Shown piece after piece: positions 1-7,217 of a DNA stretch of 11,533 bases; position 1 is the stretch's first letter; the number at the start of each line of letters is the position of its first letter. Source of the stretch: DATHSY01 sp046729855 (lineage in GTDB: Bacteria > Actinomycetota > UBA4738 > HRBIN12); assembly GCA_046729855.1 (NCBI GenBank), contig JBKPHM010000015.1:1-11533 (forward strand), written 5' to 3'. A model generated the notes under the pieces. The model was not told the origin of the DNA. It ran no database searches and saw nothing but the letters and a program-made list of their open reading frames with translations. A program made the position numbers and the translations under genes.

Positions 1-2651
1 ACTACTACATCGATGCGATGGACCCCGAGTCGACCAAGGTGTTCATCGAGCTCGGATACGCGCCGTATCTGAAGGCGGTGGAGGGGCTGCATCGCAATGG
101 GTCGGGGCCGCTGATCGGGTTCTACTCGGACGAGCCGGCCATGTACTACTTCATGAGCGGCGGCGACAACCCGGCGATCCCGTGGACGAAGGACATGTTC
201 CGCCGGTTCGGAGAGCGCAATGGCTACGATCTCCGCCCGCGGCTCGTGGATCTGTTCTTCGACGTGCGGCCGGATAGCGGCCGCGTCCGCCACGACTACT
301 ACAACACGACGACCGCGTTCTACACGGACGCCTACTACCGGCAGCTCCGAGAGTGGTGCCGCGAGCACGGCGTCGTGTTCACCGCGCACCTGCTGTATGA
401 GGAGTGGCTGCGCCGGATGATCCGTGTCGAGGGCAACCTGTTCCGGCACTACGAGAACATGGACGTGGTCGCGGTCGACCACCTGTACCCCGTGATCGGG
501 ACGCGCAGCTCGCCCGACCAGCACGTCGCCCTCAAGGTCGCGAGCTCCGCGGCGCACCAGTTCGGCAGCCCGCAGGTCATGTGCGAGTCGTTCGGCGGCA
601 TCTTCATGGACGCCACGATGCAGCGGATGAAGTGGATCGCGGACTGGGAGCACGTCCTCGGCGTCACGATCCTGAACCCACATGGGTTCCACTACACGCT
701 CGAGGGCAACCGCAAGCGCGACTGGCCGCCGTCGATGTTCTACCAGTACCCGTGGTGGCGGCACTACGGCGTCTTCGCCGACTACGAGAGCCGTGTCTCC
801 CAGATGCTCTCCGGTGGCCGCCACGTCGCGCGGGTCGCCGTGATGTGGCCGATCAACGCGATGTTCGCGACCTACACGCCGCAACATCGGAACGAGACCG
901 GCGACCGGATCGAGAGCGACTTCAACGCCCTCACGGACCTGCTCCTGCGCGAGCACATCGACTTCGACTACCTGGACGAAGACGTCCTGGTCCGGTCCGA
1001 GATCGCGGAGGGCACGAAGGGCGCGATCGTCGTGGGGGACGAGCGGTACGAGGCCGTCCTGATCCCGCCGATCAGTCATCTCCGCCTGGCGACGCTCGAG
1101 CGGCTGGAGCGGTTCGCCGCGGCGGGAGGAGGCGTGCTCGCCGTGGGGATGCTTCCGACGACGGCGTTCGACGGGCAGGACGTGATCGACGTGTCGGAGC
1201 GCGTGCGCGCGCTCTTGTCGTCGGGCGCCAAGACCGCGCACGTCGACGTCGCGAGCGTGGCCGAGGAGGCGACCGCCGAGATGCGCGCGATGGCGCAGGC
1301 GCTCGTTCGCCCGCCGTCGGAGGACGTGGTGCGGACGATCCGCGAGGGGCTCGACCGGGTCGTCGAGCGCGACATCGTGATCGACGACGATGAGTTGTTC
1401 AGCTTGCATCGACGCAAGGGCGACCGGGACGTGTTCTTCGTGATCAACCCGACGTTCGAGGCGCGGACCGCGAACGTCCGCCTGCCTGGCGATGTCGGCC
1501 CGCTTCTGTGGGATCCGACGACGGGTCGGGAGCGCGAGGCGACGCCGTCGCGCGTCGAGGATGGCTGGACGACGTTCACCCTGGAGCTGCCGGCCGTGGG
1601 GTCGGCGTTCATCGTGCCGGCTCGACCATCCGGTGCGCGAATCGTGGCATCCGGGCTCGAGATCCAGCGCATCGAGGACGGGGTGATCCATGGGCTCGCG
1701 CGCTCGTCGCCGGCCTGGGCCACGGTGCAACGCGACGGCAGGGCGACGCGGCTCGAGCAACCCGTCGACGCCCCGCCGGGCGACGTGGTGGTCGACGGCC
1801 ACTGGTCGTTCGAGGCGCCCGACGGGAACGGGATCGTGATCGAGAGATGGCTGACGCGCGAGGACGACGGGGCGCCGACGACCGCGTTCACGGGCGTCGA
1901 GGTCGACGAGACGCCCTGGCTTCCGGTCGTCGGAGGGGCGTGGGCCTACCAGCAGCCGGCCGAGCCGGTGCGCGCGTACCCGATCCCGGTGTGGTTCCGG
2001 GCCGCGTTCGACGTCGTCTACGTACCCGGGAGGCTCCACCTGATCGTGGACGGGTTCGAGGGCGAGGACGTCGCCGTGTCCCTGAACGGGAACGAGGTGA
2101 CCTCGAAGCCCGAGCGGAGCCCGTTCGACAGCCAGATGAAGGTGATCGACCTCACGGAGTGGGTGCGCCAGGGAAGGAACGTCCTCGCGATCGCGATGGA
2201 AGTGACCAGCCCGACCGGCGGCCTGCTCGACCGGATCAAGATGATCGGATCGTTCTCGCTGGACGACGACCGCCGGATCGTGGCGCCGGTCGAGCGCGTC
2301 GCCGCTGGGTCGTGGACCAGGCAGGGATACCCGTTCCTGTCGGGGAGGGGCGTGTACCGGACGCGGTTCGCGCTCGGCGGCGGCTACGGCGGCTGCGTCG
2401 TGCGGCTCGAGGTCCCGATGATCGACGACGTGGTCGAGGCGGTCGTGAACGGGTTGCCCGCAGGCGTTCGCGTGTGGGATCCGTACGTCTTCGACGTGAC
2501 CGAGCTCGTCCGCGAGGGCGACAACGAGCTCGAGCTGCGGGTCGCGAACACGCCGTCGAACCTGCTGAACGCCGACCGCCGTCCGTCCGGGATCGCCGGG
2601 CCGCCGCGCATCGTCGCCGCCCGGCGCGTCGAGCTGGAGGTGCCATCGTGA
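1..2651 (+). CDS. GH106-like multidomain glycoside hydrolase, N-terminus cut off by window edge
   Basis: Putative large glycosidase of the alpha-L-rhamnosidase-like (GH106-type) group. The reading frame is already open at base 3 (YYIDAM...), and family members have this DP-x-(S/A)-T stretch well inside the protein, so the ATG at 18 is an internal Met and the true start lies upstream. Counting from that Met: the end of a TIM barrel at about 1-260, with the strand-end motif FYSDEP (D38, E39) and CESFGG (E190) as candidate catalytic or metal-site acids; a glutamine-amidotransferase-like domain at about 268-400 (AAAGGGVLAVG); a beta domain near 470-540; and two galactose-binding/GH2-like jelly rolls at about 660-745 and 775-875 (LNGNEV, VNGLPAG, NELELRVAN). 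No signal peptide can be judged because the start is missing. The last codons overlap the next gene by 4 bases (GTGA), so the two are probably cotranslated. Family assignment is by remembered motif pattern; substrate is unknown, and rhamnoside is only the family precedent. Confidence 0.78.
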   Translation, partial: YYIDAMDPESTKVFIELGYAPYLKAVEGLHRNGSGPLIGFYSDEPAMYYFMSGGDNPAIPWTKDMFRRFGERNGYDLRPRLVDLFFDVRPDSGRVRHDYYNTTTAFYTDAYYRQLREWCREHGVVFTAHLLYEEWLRRMIRVEGNLFRHYENMDVVAVDHLYPVIGTRSSPDQHVALKVASSAAHQFGSPQVMCESFGGIFMDATMQRMKWIADWEHVLGVTILNPHGFHYTLEGNRKRDWPPSMFYQYPWWRHYGVFADYESRVSQMLSGGRHVARVAVMWPINAMFATYTPQHRNETGDRIESDFNALTDLLLREHIDFDYLDEDVLVRSEIAEGTKGAIVVGDERYEAVLIPPISHLRLATLERLERFAAAGGGVLAVGMLPTTAFDGQDVIDVSERVRALLSSGAKTAHVDVASVAEEATAEMRAMAQALVRPPSEDVVRTIREGLDRVVERDIVIDDDELFSLHRRKGDRDVFFVINPTFEARTANVRLPGDVGPLLWDPTTGREREATPSRVEDGWTTFTLELPAVGSAFIVPARPSGARIVASGLEIQRIEDGVIHGLARSSPAWATVQRDGRATRLEQPVDAPPGDVVVDGHWSFEAPDGNGIVIERWLTREDDGAPTTAFTGVEVDETPWLPVVGGAWAYQQPAEPVRAYPIPVWFRAAFDVVYVPGRLHLIVDGFEGEDVAVSLNGNEVTSKPERSPFDSQMKVIDLTEWVRQGRNVLAIAMEVTSPTGGLLDRIKMIGSFSLDDDRRIVAPVERVAAGSWTRQGYPFLSGRGVYRTRFALGGGYGGCVVRLEVPMIDDVVEAVVNGLPAGVRVWDPYVFDVTELVREGDNELELRVANTPSNLLNADRRPSGIAGPPRIVAARRVELEVPS

Positions 2652-3148
2652 CGACCCTGCGTGTCCGCGAGCTGACCGCCGCGGCGTTCGAGCCGTACGG
2701 TCGGGTGATCCACAAGCCCGAACGCGACGAGGATGCGACCGGCCCCGGGTGGCGGTGGTGGGCCGAGACGGTGCTGCTGCCGAACGACGGGCGTCCGTTC
2801 GGCGTCGGGTACCTCGACCTGCGACCGGCGCCGCCGACGCGGTTCGACTGGGCCGAGCGGCACATGCGGACGGTCGAGGCCGTTGTGCCCCTCGACGGCG
2901 CGTGCCTGCTCTACGTCGGGCCGGCCGAGCACCCCGACGAACCCGGCCGCATCCCCGAGCGAGAGCGGTTCGAGGTGTTCCGGATTCCGCCAGGCCAGGG
3001 CGTGGTCATGGAGCCGGGCGTCTGGCACGGGGCACCGCTCGCGAACGAGCGGCCGACCTCGGCGATGGTTCTGATCCTGGAGCGCACCGGGCGCGACGAC
3101 GTGACGGTCGTGCGGTTCGAGGACCAGCCGGTCGCGATCGAGGTGTAG
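2648..3148 (+). CDS. AllA-like protein (ureidoglycolate lyase family)
   Basis: 166-residue protein, close to the roughly 160 usual for AllA. AllA enzymes release glyoxylate and urea from ureidoglycolate in purine/allantoin breakdown, using a cupin-like barrel. Seen here: the N-terminal pattern LTAAAFEPYGRVI (residues 9-21, the family's L-x3-F-x-P-x-G-x-V-I), the ERH motif at 70-72 followed by a V-x-P-L-D-G strand, and GQGVVMEPGVWH ending at W126-H127, where the family has its GVWH/NVWH motif. The start is GTG at 2648, chosen because a perfect GGAGGTG lies 5 bases upstream (2636-2642) and the codon overlaps the stop of the glycosidase gene. The operon position beside a glycosidase is unusual for ureide catabolism, so the protein may act on another 2-hydroxyacid-type compound or be a sugar-binding cupin. 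The stop is one base from the end of the convergent kinase gene. Confidence 0.68.
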   Translation: MTTLRVRELTAAAFEPYGRVIHKPERDEDATGPGWRWWAETVLLPNDGRPFGVGYLDLRPAPPTRFDWAERHMRTVEAVVPLDGACLLYVGPAEHPDEPGRIPERERFEVFRIPPGQGVVMEPGVWHGAPLANERPTSAMVLILERTGRDDVTVVRFEDQPVAIEV

Positions 3149-3149
3149 G

Positions 3150-4037
3150 TCAGCGCGTGACGAGGGCGTCGATCTCGTCGCCGTGGGCGAGGCTCGCCCG
3201 TGCGCCGACGGCGCGCGTCGCGAGCGCGCCCGCCGCCGCCGCGACACGCACGGCCTCCTCGATGCCGCGACCGTCGGCGAGCGCCCACCCGAGCGCCGCG
3301 CTGAACGCGTCGCCGGCCCCGGTGGTGTCGACGACGTTCACGCGGAAGGCGGGCTGGTGGTGGGGTTCGAGACCCCGACGGTGCAGCTCGGCACCCCGGC
3401 CACCCAGCGTCACGACGACGGCGCCGACGCCGGCATCGAACAGCCGGTCGATCGAGGGCGCGAGCGCGAGGACCTCGCTCTCGTTCGGCGTCAGGACGTC
3501 GCAGCGCGCGAGCACGTCCGGCGAGACAGGCCTGGCCGGCGCCGGGTTCAGGACGAACGGCCAGCCGCGCGCGGCCGCCTCCGTGGCCGCCGCCGAGACG
3601 GCGTCCTCAGGGATCTCGAGATTTGACAGCACGACCGCGTCGTTAAAGGCCATCGCGGCGAACGCCTCGCGGACGAACCCCGCCGAGACGTCGGCGTTCG
3701 CGCCGGATGCGACGACGATCGCGTTCTCGCCGGCGTCGTCGACCCAGATCTGCGCCACTCCGGTCGGCTTGGTGGACGTGCCGAGCGTCGAGCAGTCGAC
3801 GCCCAGTCCCGCGAGGTCCTGTCGGGTCCATCCCCCGAGGTCGTCGTCGCCGACCTTGCCGACGAACATCGTTCGCGCGCCGAGCGCCGCCGCCGCGGCC
3901 GCGGCGTTCGCGCCCTTCCCGCCCGGTGCTCGCGAGAACGTCGCACCGATCACGGTCTCCCCAGACGCTGGCAGGTGTTCGACGCGCATGATGAGGTCGA
4001 CGTTCGCGGATCCGACGACGACGACGGTCGGGCTCAC
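3150..4037 (-). CDS. rbsK: Ribokinase (PfkB family sugar kinase)
   Basis: 295-residue cytosolic kinase that transfers phosphate from ATP to a sugar, in ribokinase giving D-ribose 5-phosphate. Family hallmarks are clear: GSANVDL (9-15), the GGKGAN substrate signature (39-44), NPAPARP in the middle, DVLTPNESE, and the C-terminal PfkB signature DTTGAGDAF with the catalytic base at D243. The GGKGAN and NPAPA forms favour ribokinase over fructokinase or adenosine kinase. The start is GTG at 4037, preceded by AAGGAG with a 5-base spacer. Length matches the usual 290-310. It is divergent from the glycosidase-like gene at 4110 (72 bases between them) and converges on the AllA-like gene with a single base between the stops, leaving no room for a dedicated terminator. 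A nucleoside hydrolase nearby gives a plausible source of ribose. Another pentose as substrate is possible. Confidence 0.9.
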   Translation of the reverse strand: MSPTVVVVGSANVDLIMRVEHLPASGETVIGATFSRAPGGKGANAAAAAAALGARTMFVGKVGDDDLGGWTRQDLAGLGVDCSTLGTSTKPTGVAQIWVDDAGENAIVVASGANADVSAGFVREAFAAMAFNDAVVLSNLEIPEDAVSAAATEAAARGWPFVLNPAPARPVSPDVLARCDVLTPNESEVLALAPSIDRLFDAGVGAVVVTLGGRGAELHRRGLEPHHQPAFRVNVVDTTGAGDAFSAALGWALADGRGIEEAVRVAAAAGALATRAVGARASLAHGDEIDALVTR

Positions 4038-4094
4038 GCCGTCTCCTTACACCGGTCGCCGTCCCGCATCAGGGGCCGAAGTCTAGAGGTGACC

Positions 4095-4101
4095 GAGGGG
4101 G
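4095..4101 (+). promoter_or_regulatory. Ribosome binding site deciding the start at 4110
   Basis: GAGGGGG with an 8-base spacer to ATG 4110. The competing in-frame GTG at 4089 has only a weaker GGGG-type sequence upstream, so the ATG is preferred. Confidence 0.6.
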
Positions 4102-4109
4102 TCGTACGC

Positions 4110-6203
4110 ATGGAGCGAGGGGTGTACTTCGACGCCTGGTACCCGAGGCAACACAACTACCACCCGAGCCTGCCGCCGCGCCGGCTCAAGATGGTCGAGG
4201 ACCTCGAGGCGTACCGCGCCACGATGCTGGTCTGGTCGGCCCTCGGCGGCGGGGTGATCTCGCTTCCGTACCTCGAGGAGGAGGCGTTCGGGCCGGTCCC
4301 GCCGCGGTACCGGATCTATGGCCACCTGAACGACCGCGAGTTCGTCGAGGAGTGCGGCAGACGCGGGATCAAGGTGTTCGGGATCGTGTTCGAGCACGCC
4401 TGGGAGTACCCGGTCGAGCTGAACGAGGACGAGCGCGAGATCCTCGCGTGGAACGAGGTCCACAGCGCCGGCGCCAAGCGCGACTGGCTCGGGATGCGAG
4501 AGTTCTGGCAGAACCGCTACCCGAATCTGTGGAAGGCGCGCGAGCACTACTTCCCCGAGAAGGTCACGAACGCCTGGGGGGAGCCGGTCGACGACATCCT
4601 CGAGGAGTGCGCGCAGCGGAAGATCACCGGGGAGCCGTGCCGCGCGCTCTGGATCGAGTGCCCCGACCGCGAGCACTACAACTACATGATGGACCGGAAC
4701 AACCCGGTCTGGCGCGAGTACCTAAAGGCGATCGTCCGGATCCAGATCGACGCGGGCGCGCACGGCGTCCAGTTCGATGAGACGGAGGTGCCGCTGACCT
4801 CGCTCCAGTACGGTGGGTGCTTCTGCCGGACGTGCGTAACTGGGTTCCGCGAACACCTTCAGGCGATGCCGGCGGACCAACGGCCGGCGGCGATCGCCGG
4901 CGAGGACCTCACCGACTTCCATTACGGCGAGTGGTTGCTTGCGCGCGGCTACGACTTCATGACGGATCGATCGAGCACGCCGCTGTTCTTCGATTACGTC
5001 GCATGGCAGTCGCGCAACATCGCGGCGTACTTCGCCGAGCTCGCCGAATACACGCGCGAGTACGCGAGGAGCGTCGGCCGAGAGGTGCTCGTCTCGGGGA
5101 ACTTCTTCAACCTGTTCGAGCACTATTACCCGATGGTGTCGAATGTGGATGTGATCACGACGGAGATGCGCAACACGCTCTGGCGCCAGCCCGAGTGGTA
5201 CCGGTACGCGGCCGGGTTCGGCCGCGGGAGGTCCGTCGTCGTCGTCGAGAACCCGTACGGCGGGGTTGTGCCCGAGATGATGCGGATGCTGAGAGACGGC
5301 CGGGGCCGTGATCGCTTCCGACAGTCGCTGTACGAGGCGGCCGCGCTCGGGGTGAACATGTCGGCTCCGTACGGGTCGTGGATGGGCAGCGTCGTCGAGG
5401 ACGCGTTCTACGCGCCGCATGACCTCGTGGTCGAGATCCAGACCTTCCTCGCGGATCACGAGGGGCTTTTCGGCATCGATCCTTCGCGCGCGGAGGTCGC
5501 GGTCGTGTACGGGATCAGGAGCAACGCGATGACACGCGCAACGGCCGAGCTCCCGGCCGACAACCGGCTCAACGTCCTGCCGGAGGGAGACGTCCTGGCG
5601 TTCGACCAGGTCTCGCGCGAGCTCGCCACCGCGATGCAGCCGTACGACGTGCTCTTCTTCCCCGAGGGCGAGCTGCGGCCGGACACGTTAGAGGCCGCGG
5701 ACCTCACTCGGTACCGAACGATCGTCGTCCCCGGATGCGATGTGCTGACGGAGCGGCAGGCCGAGCTGCTCGAAGCCTTCGTCGACGCCGGCGGGCGACT
5801 GGTGGTGATCGGTCCGCTCGGCTCGAACCTCGGCGGTCGGCTCGACGCGCTGCGGTCGAACGACCGCGTGACGGCGGGCGAGGCGTTCGGGTTCGACCTC
5901 GACATGCTCCCGTTCGGCCCGCAGGTGCGCCTGGTCGAGGGCGAGACCGACGCGGCGATCGCGCTGCACCGGGTGGACGCGGGCGTCGCGGTGCATCTGA
6001 TGCGCTACGACTACGACGAGGCCGCGGACAGCGTGCCGACGCTGGATCGACTCACCTTCGAGCTCAGGCTGCCCGGCTCGTTCGGCTGGGTGGAATCGTT
6101 CGACCCTGCCGGACGGATGACGGCGCGGTTGGACGTTGCCGGCGACGCGTACCGGCTCTCGCTCCGCGACGTGGGCGTGTACGGGATCGCGCTGCTGTCG
6201 TGA
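4110..6203 (+). CDS. TIM-barrel glycoside hydrolase-like protein with GATase-like C-terminal domain
   Basis: 697-residue protein, no signal peptide, resembling the loose group of bacterial putative glycosidases built as barrel plus beta-galactosidase-trimerisation/amidotransferase-like domain (GH42-like architecture). Residues 1-390 look like the barrel: VQFDETE (D223, E224, E226) sits where clan-A enzymes carry the acid/base, and VVVENPYG (E380) about 155 residues later could be the nucleophile. This assignment is inference from spacing. A CxCxxC cluster (C237, C239, C242) follows the first acidic motif and may bind metal or stabilise a loop. Residues about 462-574 look like the GATase-like domain (VVYGIRSN, VDAGGRLVVIGP), followed by a short beta domain with GWVESFDPAGRMTARL. 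I do not recognise an exact CAZy family. ATG 4110 was chosen over an in-frame GTG at 4089 because GAGGGGG lies 8 bases upstream. The frame is open back to 3975, but that part overlaps the divergent kinase. Confidence 0.75.
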   Translation: MERGVYFDAWYPRQHNYHPSLPPRRLKMVEDLEAYRATMLVWSALGGGVISLPYLEEEAFGPVPPRYRIYGHLNDREFVEECGRRGIKVFGIVFEHAWEYPVELNEDEREILAWNEVHSAGAKRDWLGMREFWQNRYPNLWKAREHYFPEKVTNAWGEPVDDILEECAQRKITGEPCRALWIECPDREHYNYMMDRNNPVWREYLKAIVRIQIDAGAHGVQFDETEVPLTSLQYGGCFCRTCVTGFREHLQAMPADQRPAAIAGEDLTDFHYGEWLLARGYDFMTDRSSTPLFFDYVAWQSRNIAAYFAELAEYTREYARSVGREVLVSGNFFNLFEHYYPMVSNVDVITTEMRNTLWRQPEWYRYAAGFGRGRSVVVVENPYGGVVPEMMRMLRDGRGRDRFRQSLYEAAALGVNMSAPYGSWMGSVVEDAFYAPHDLVVEIQTFLADHEGLFGIDPSRAEVAVVYGIRSNAMTRATAELPADNRLNVLPEGDVLAFDQVSRELATAMQPYDVLFFPEGELRPDTLEAADLTRYRTIVVPGCDVLTERQAELLEAFVDAGGRLVVIGPLGSNLGGRLDALRSNDRVTAGEAFGFDLDMLPFGPQVRLVEGETDAAIALHRVDAGVAVHLMRYDYDEAADSVPTLDRLTFELRLPGSFGWVESFDPAGRMTARLDVAGDAYRLSLRDVGVYGIALLS

Positions 6204-6222
6204 AGGTGCCGAGCTCGCGCCG

Positions 6223-7155
6223 CTAGCCGGAACCGTCCGGCGGCGAGGCCCGCCGGACGGCATCGAGCCAATCGCGAGAGAACCGTTCTGCGTCGACGCT
6301 CGTCACGACGCGTGTCGGGATCCCGCCGTCGTCGACAAGGAGCCTCAACCGCGCGTCGACGAGCTCCGGCCGGAGCCGAAACGTCTCGATTTCGGCTCCG
6401 TCCCAGCCGCACGCAACGGCGCACGCCAGCGGGTCGTACTGGAAGTTCAACAGGTCGCTCGGCAGCGAAGGGTTCGAGGCGGGCAGCGTCGCCATCGCGT
6501 GATCCTCGGCGCGGTGCCGCGCCTGGTCGGCGAGGAGGCGGGCGAGCCGTCCCGCGCCGTCGAGCGCCGGCAGATCCCGTCCGCGCAGCGCCGTCTCCAG
6601 CGTGACCGAGACCTGGGTCACGACCGCGTCACAGCGATCGAACACGACCTTGGCGGCGATCGCATCCTGCTGCACGTTGAAGTCCTGGTCCCACGTCCAC
6701 GCCGGATACCCCTCGCGGGGCGGCGTCACCCACCCGCCCATCACGACGACGCCCGCGTCTGCGAGGCGCCCCGGGCGCGCGACCTCGTACATCGCGAGGT
6801 TCGTGTACGGGCCGATCCCCACGACCGTCGCGCCGGCGTCCACGCTGGCGTCGAGCCGGTCGAGCGCGGCGCCGGGCTCGGCCGGCGCAGGCTCGATGGG
6901 CTCCGGCCAGTACTCGGGGAACTCCAGCGGCACGAAGTAACCGCCCAACGAACCCTCGGCGCCAGCGGCCACGGGGACGTCGCCGCGGCCCGCGAGCCCG
7001 AGCGCGTAGCGCGCCATCGCGGCACGGATTCCCATCGGGTCGGACACGGTGGTCACCCCAACGACCTCTACGTCGGGCCAGCCAAGGAGCATCGCCAGGG
7101 CGCAGAGGTCGTCGGTGTCCGACCCGATGTCGGTGTCGAGATGGATCCGGCGCAC
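6223..7155 (-). CDS. Inosine/uridine-preferring nucleoside hydrolase family protein
   Basis: 310-residue cytosolic enzyme of the IunH family, which hydrolyses the N-glycosidic bond of ribonucleosides to free base plus ribose using a Ca-binding aspartate cluster. Visible motifs: DTDIGSDTDD at residues 7-16, the family's N-terminal aspartate motif in a longer variant; GPYTNLA, matching the GPLTNLA loop; and YDPLA with D241, the position of the C-terminal Ca-binding aspartate. The start is uncertain. ATG at 7221 would add 22 residues that fall in the sigma-factor relic and has no Shine-Dalgarno sequence. GTG 7155 gives the family's usual start a few residues before the DTD motif and a typical length, and has a TANNNT box exactly 6 bases upstream, fitting a leaderless transcript. 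It converges on the glycosidase-like gene with 19 bases between the stops, and pairs logically with the ribokinase. Other C-N or sugar substrates are possible. Confidence 0.88.
   Translation of the reverse strand: MRRIHLDTDIGSDTDDLCALAMLLGWPDVEVVGVTTVSDPMGIRAAMARYALGLAGRGDVPVAAGAEGSLGGYFVPLEFPEYWPEPIEPAPAEPGAALDRLDASVDAGATVVGIGPYTNLAMYEVARPGRLADAGVVVMGGWVTPPREGYPAWTWDQDFNVQQDAIAAKVVFDRCDAVVTQVSVTLETALRGRDLPALDGAGRLARLLADQARHRAEDHAMATLPASNPSLPSDLLNFQYDPLACAVACGWDGAEIETFRLRPELVDARLRLLVDDGGIPTRVVTSVDAERFSRDWLDAVRRASPPDGSG
6233..6260. terminator. Hairpin between convergent genes, possible bidirectional terminator
   Basis: Perfect 11-base inverted repeat, CCGTCCGGCGG (6233-6243) and CCGCCGGACGG (6250-6260), with a 6-base loop. 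It begins 29 bases after the glycosidase-like stop and lies in the last codons of the nucleoside hydrolase gene. No T-tract follows on either strand, so this is a GC-rich stem of the kind proposed for high-GC bacteria rather than a classical intrinsic terminator. Confidence 0.45.
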
Positions 7156-7161
7156 CCGCGC

Positions 7162-7167
7162 AGCGTA
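7162..7167 (-). promoter_or_regulatory. Candidate -10 element for a leaderless nucleoside hydrolase transcript
   Basis: TACGCT on the minus strand, matching TANNNT, ends exactly 6 bases before GTG 7155. That is the spacing expected if transcription starts at the G of the start codon. No convincing -35 hexamer is seen at 16-18 bases, and no Shine-Dalgarno sequence precedes the GTG. Confidence 0.35.
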
Positions 7168-7217
7168 CCCGCGCGACCCGAGCGCTTCCGCACTACGCTG
7201 CAACGGATCGGTCGTCG

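Noticed and set aside
18..20. ATG at 18 as the start of the first gene
   Set aside because: The frame is open to the window edge and the upstream residues YYIDA fit the family's conserved sequence, so the gene continues beyond the window.
1508..2647. Upstream extension of the AllA-like frame back to 1508
   Set aside because: It is an Arg/Gly-rich shadow of the glycosidase gene. The real start is the overlapping GTG at 2648 with a strong RBS.
4038..4109. Divergent promoters between the kinase and the glycosidase-like gene
   Set aside because: A TAGACT on the minus strand (4080-4085) fits TANNNT, but no -35 partner is present at 16-18 bases and nothing convincing is seen for the plus strand, so no promoter is called.
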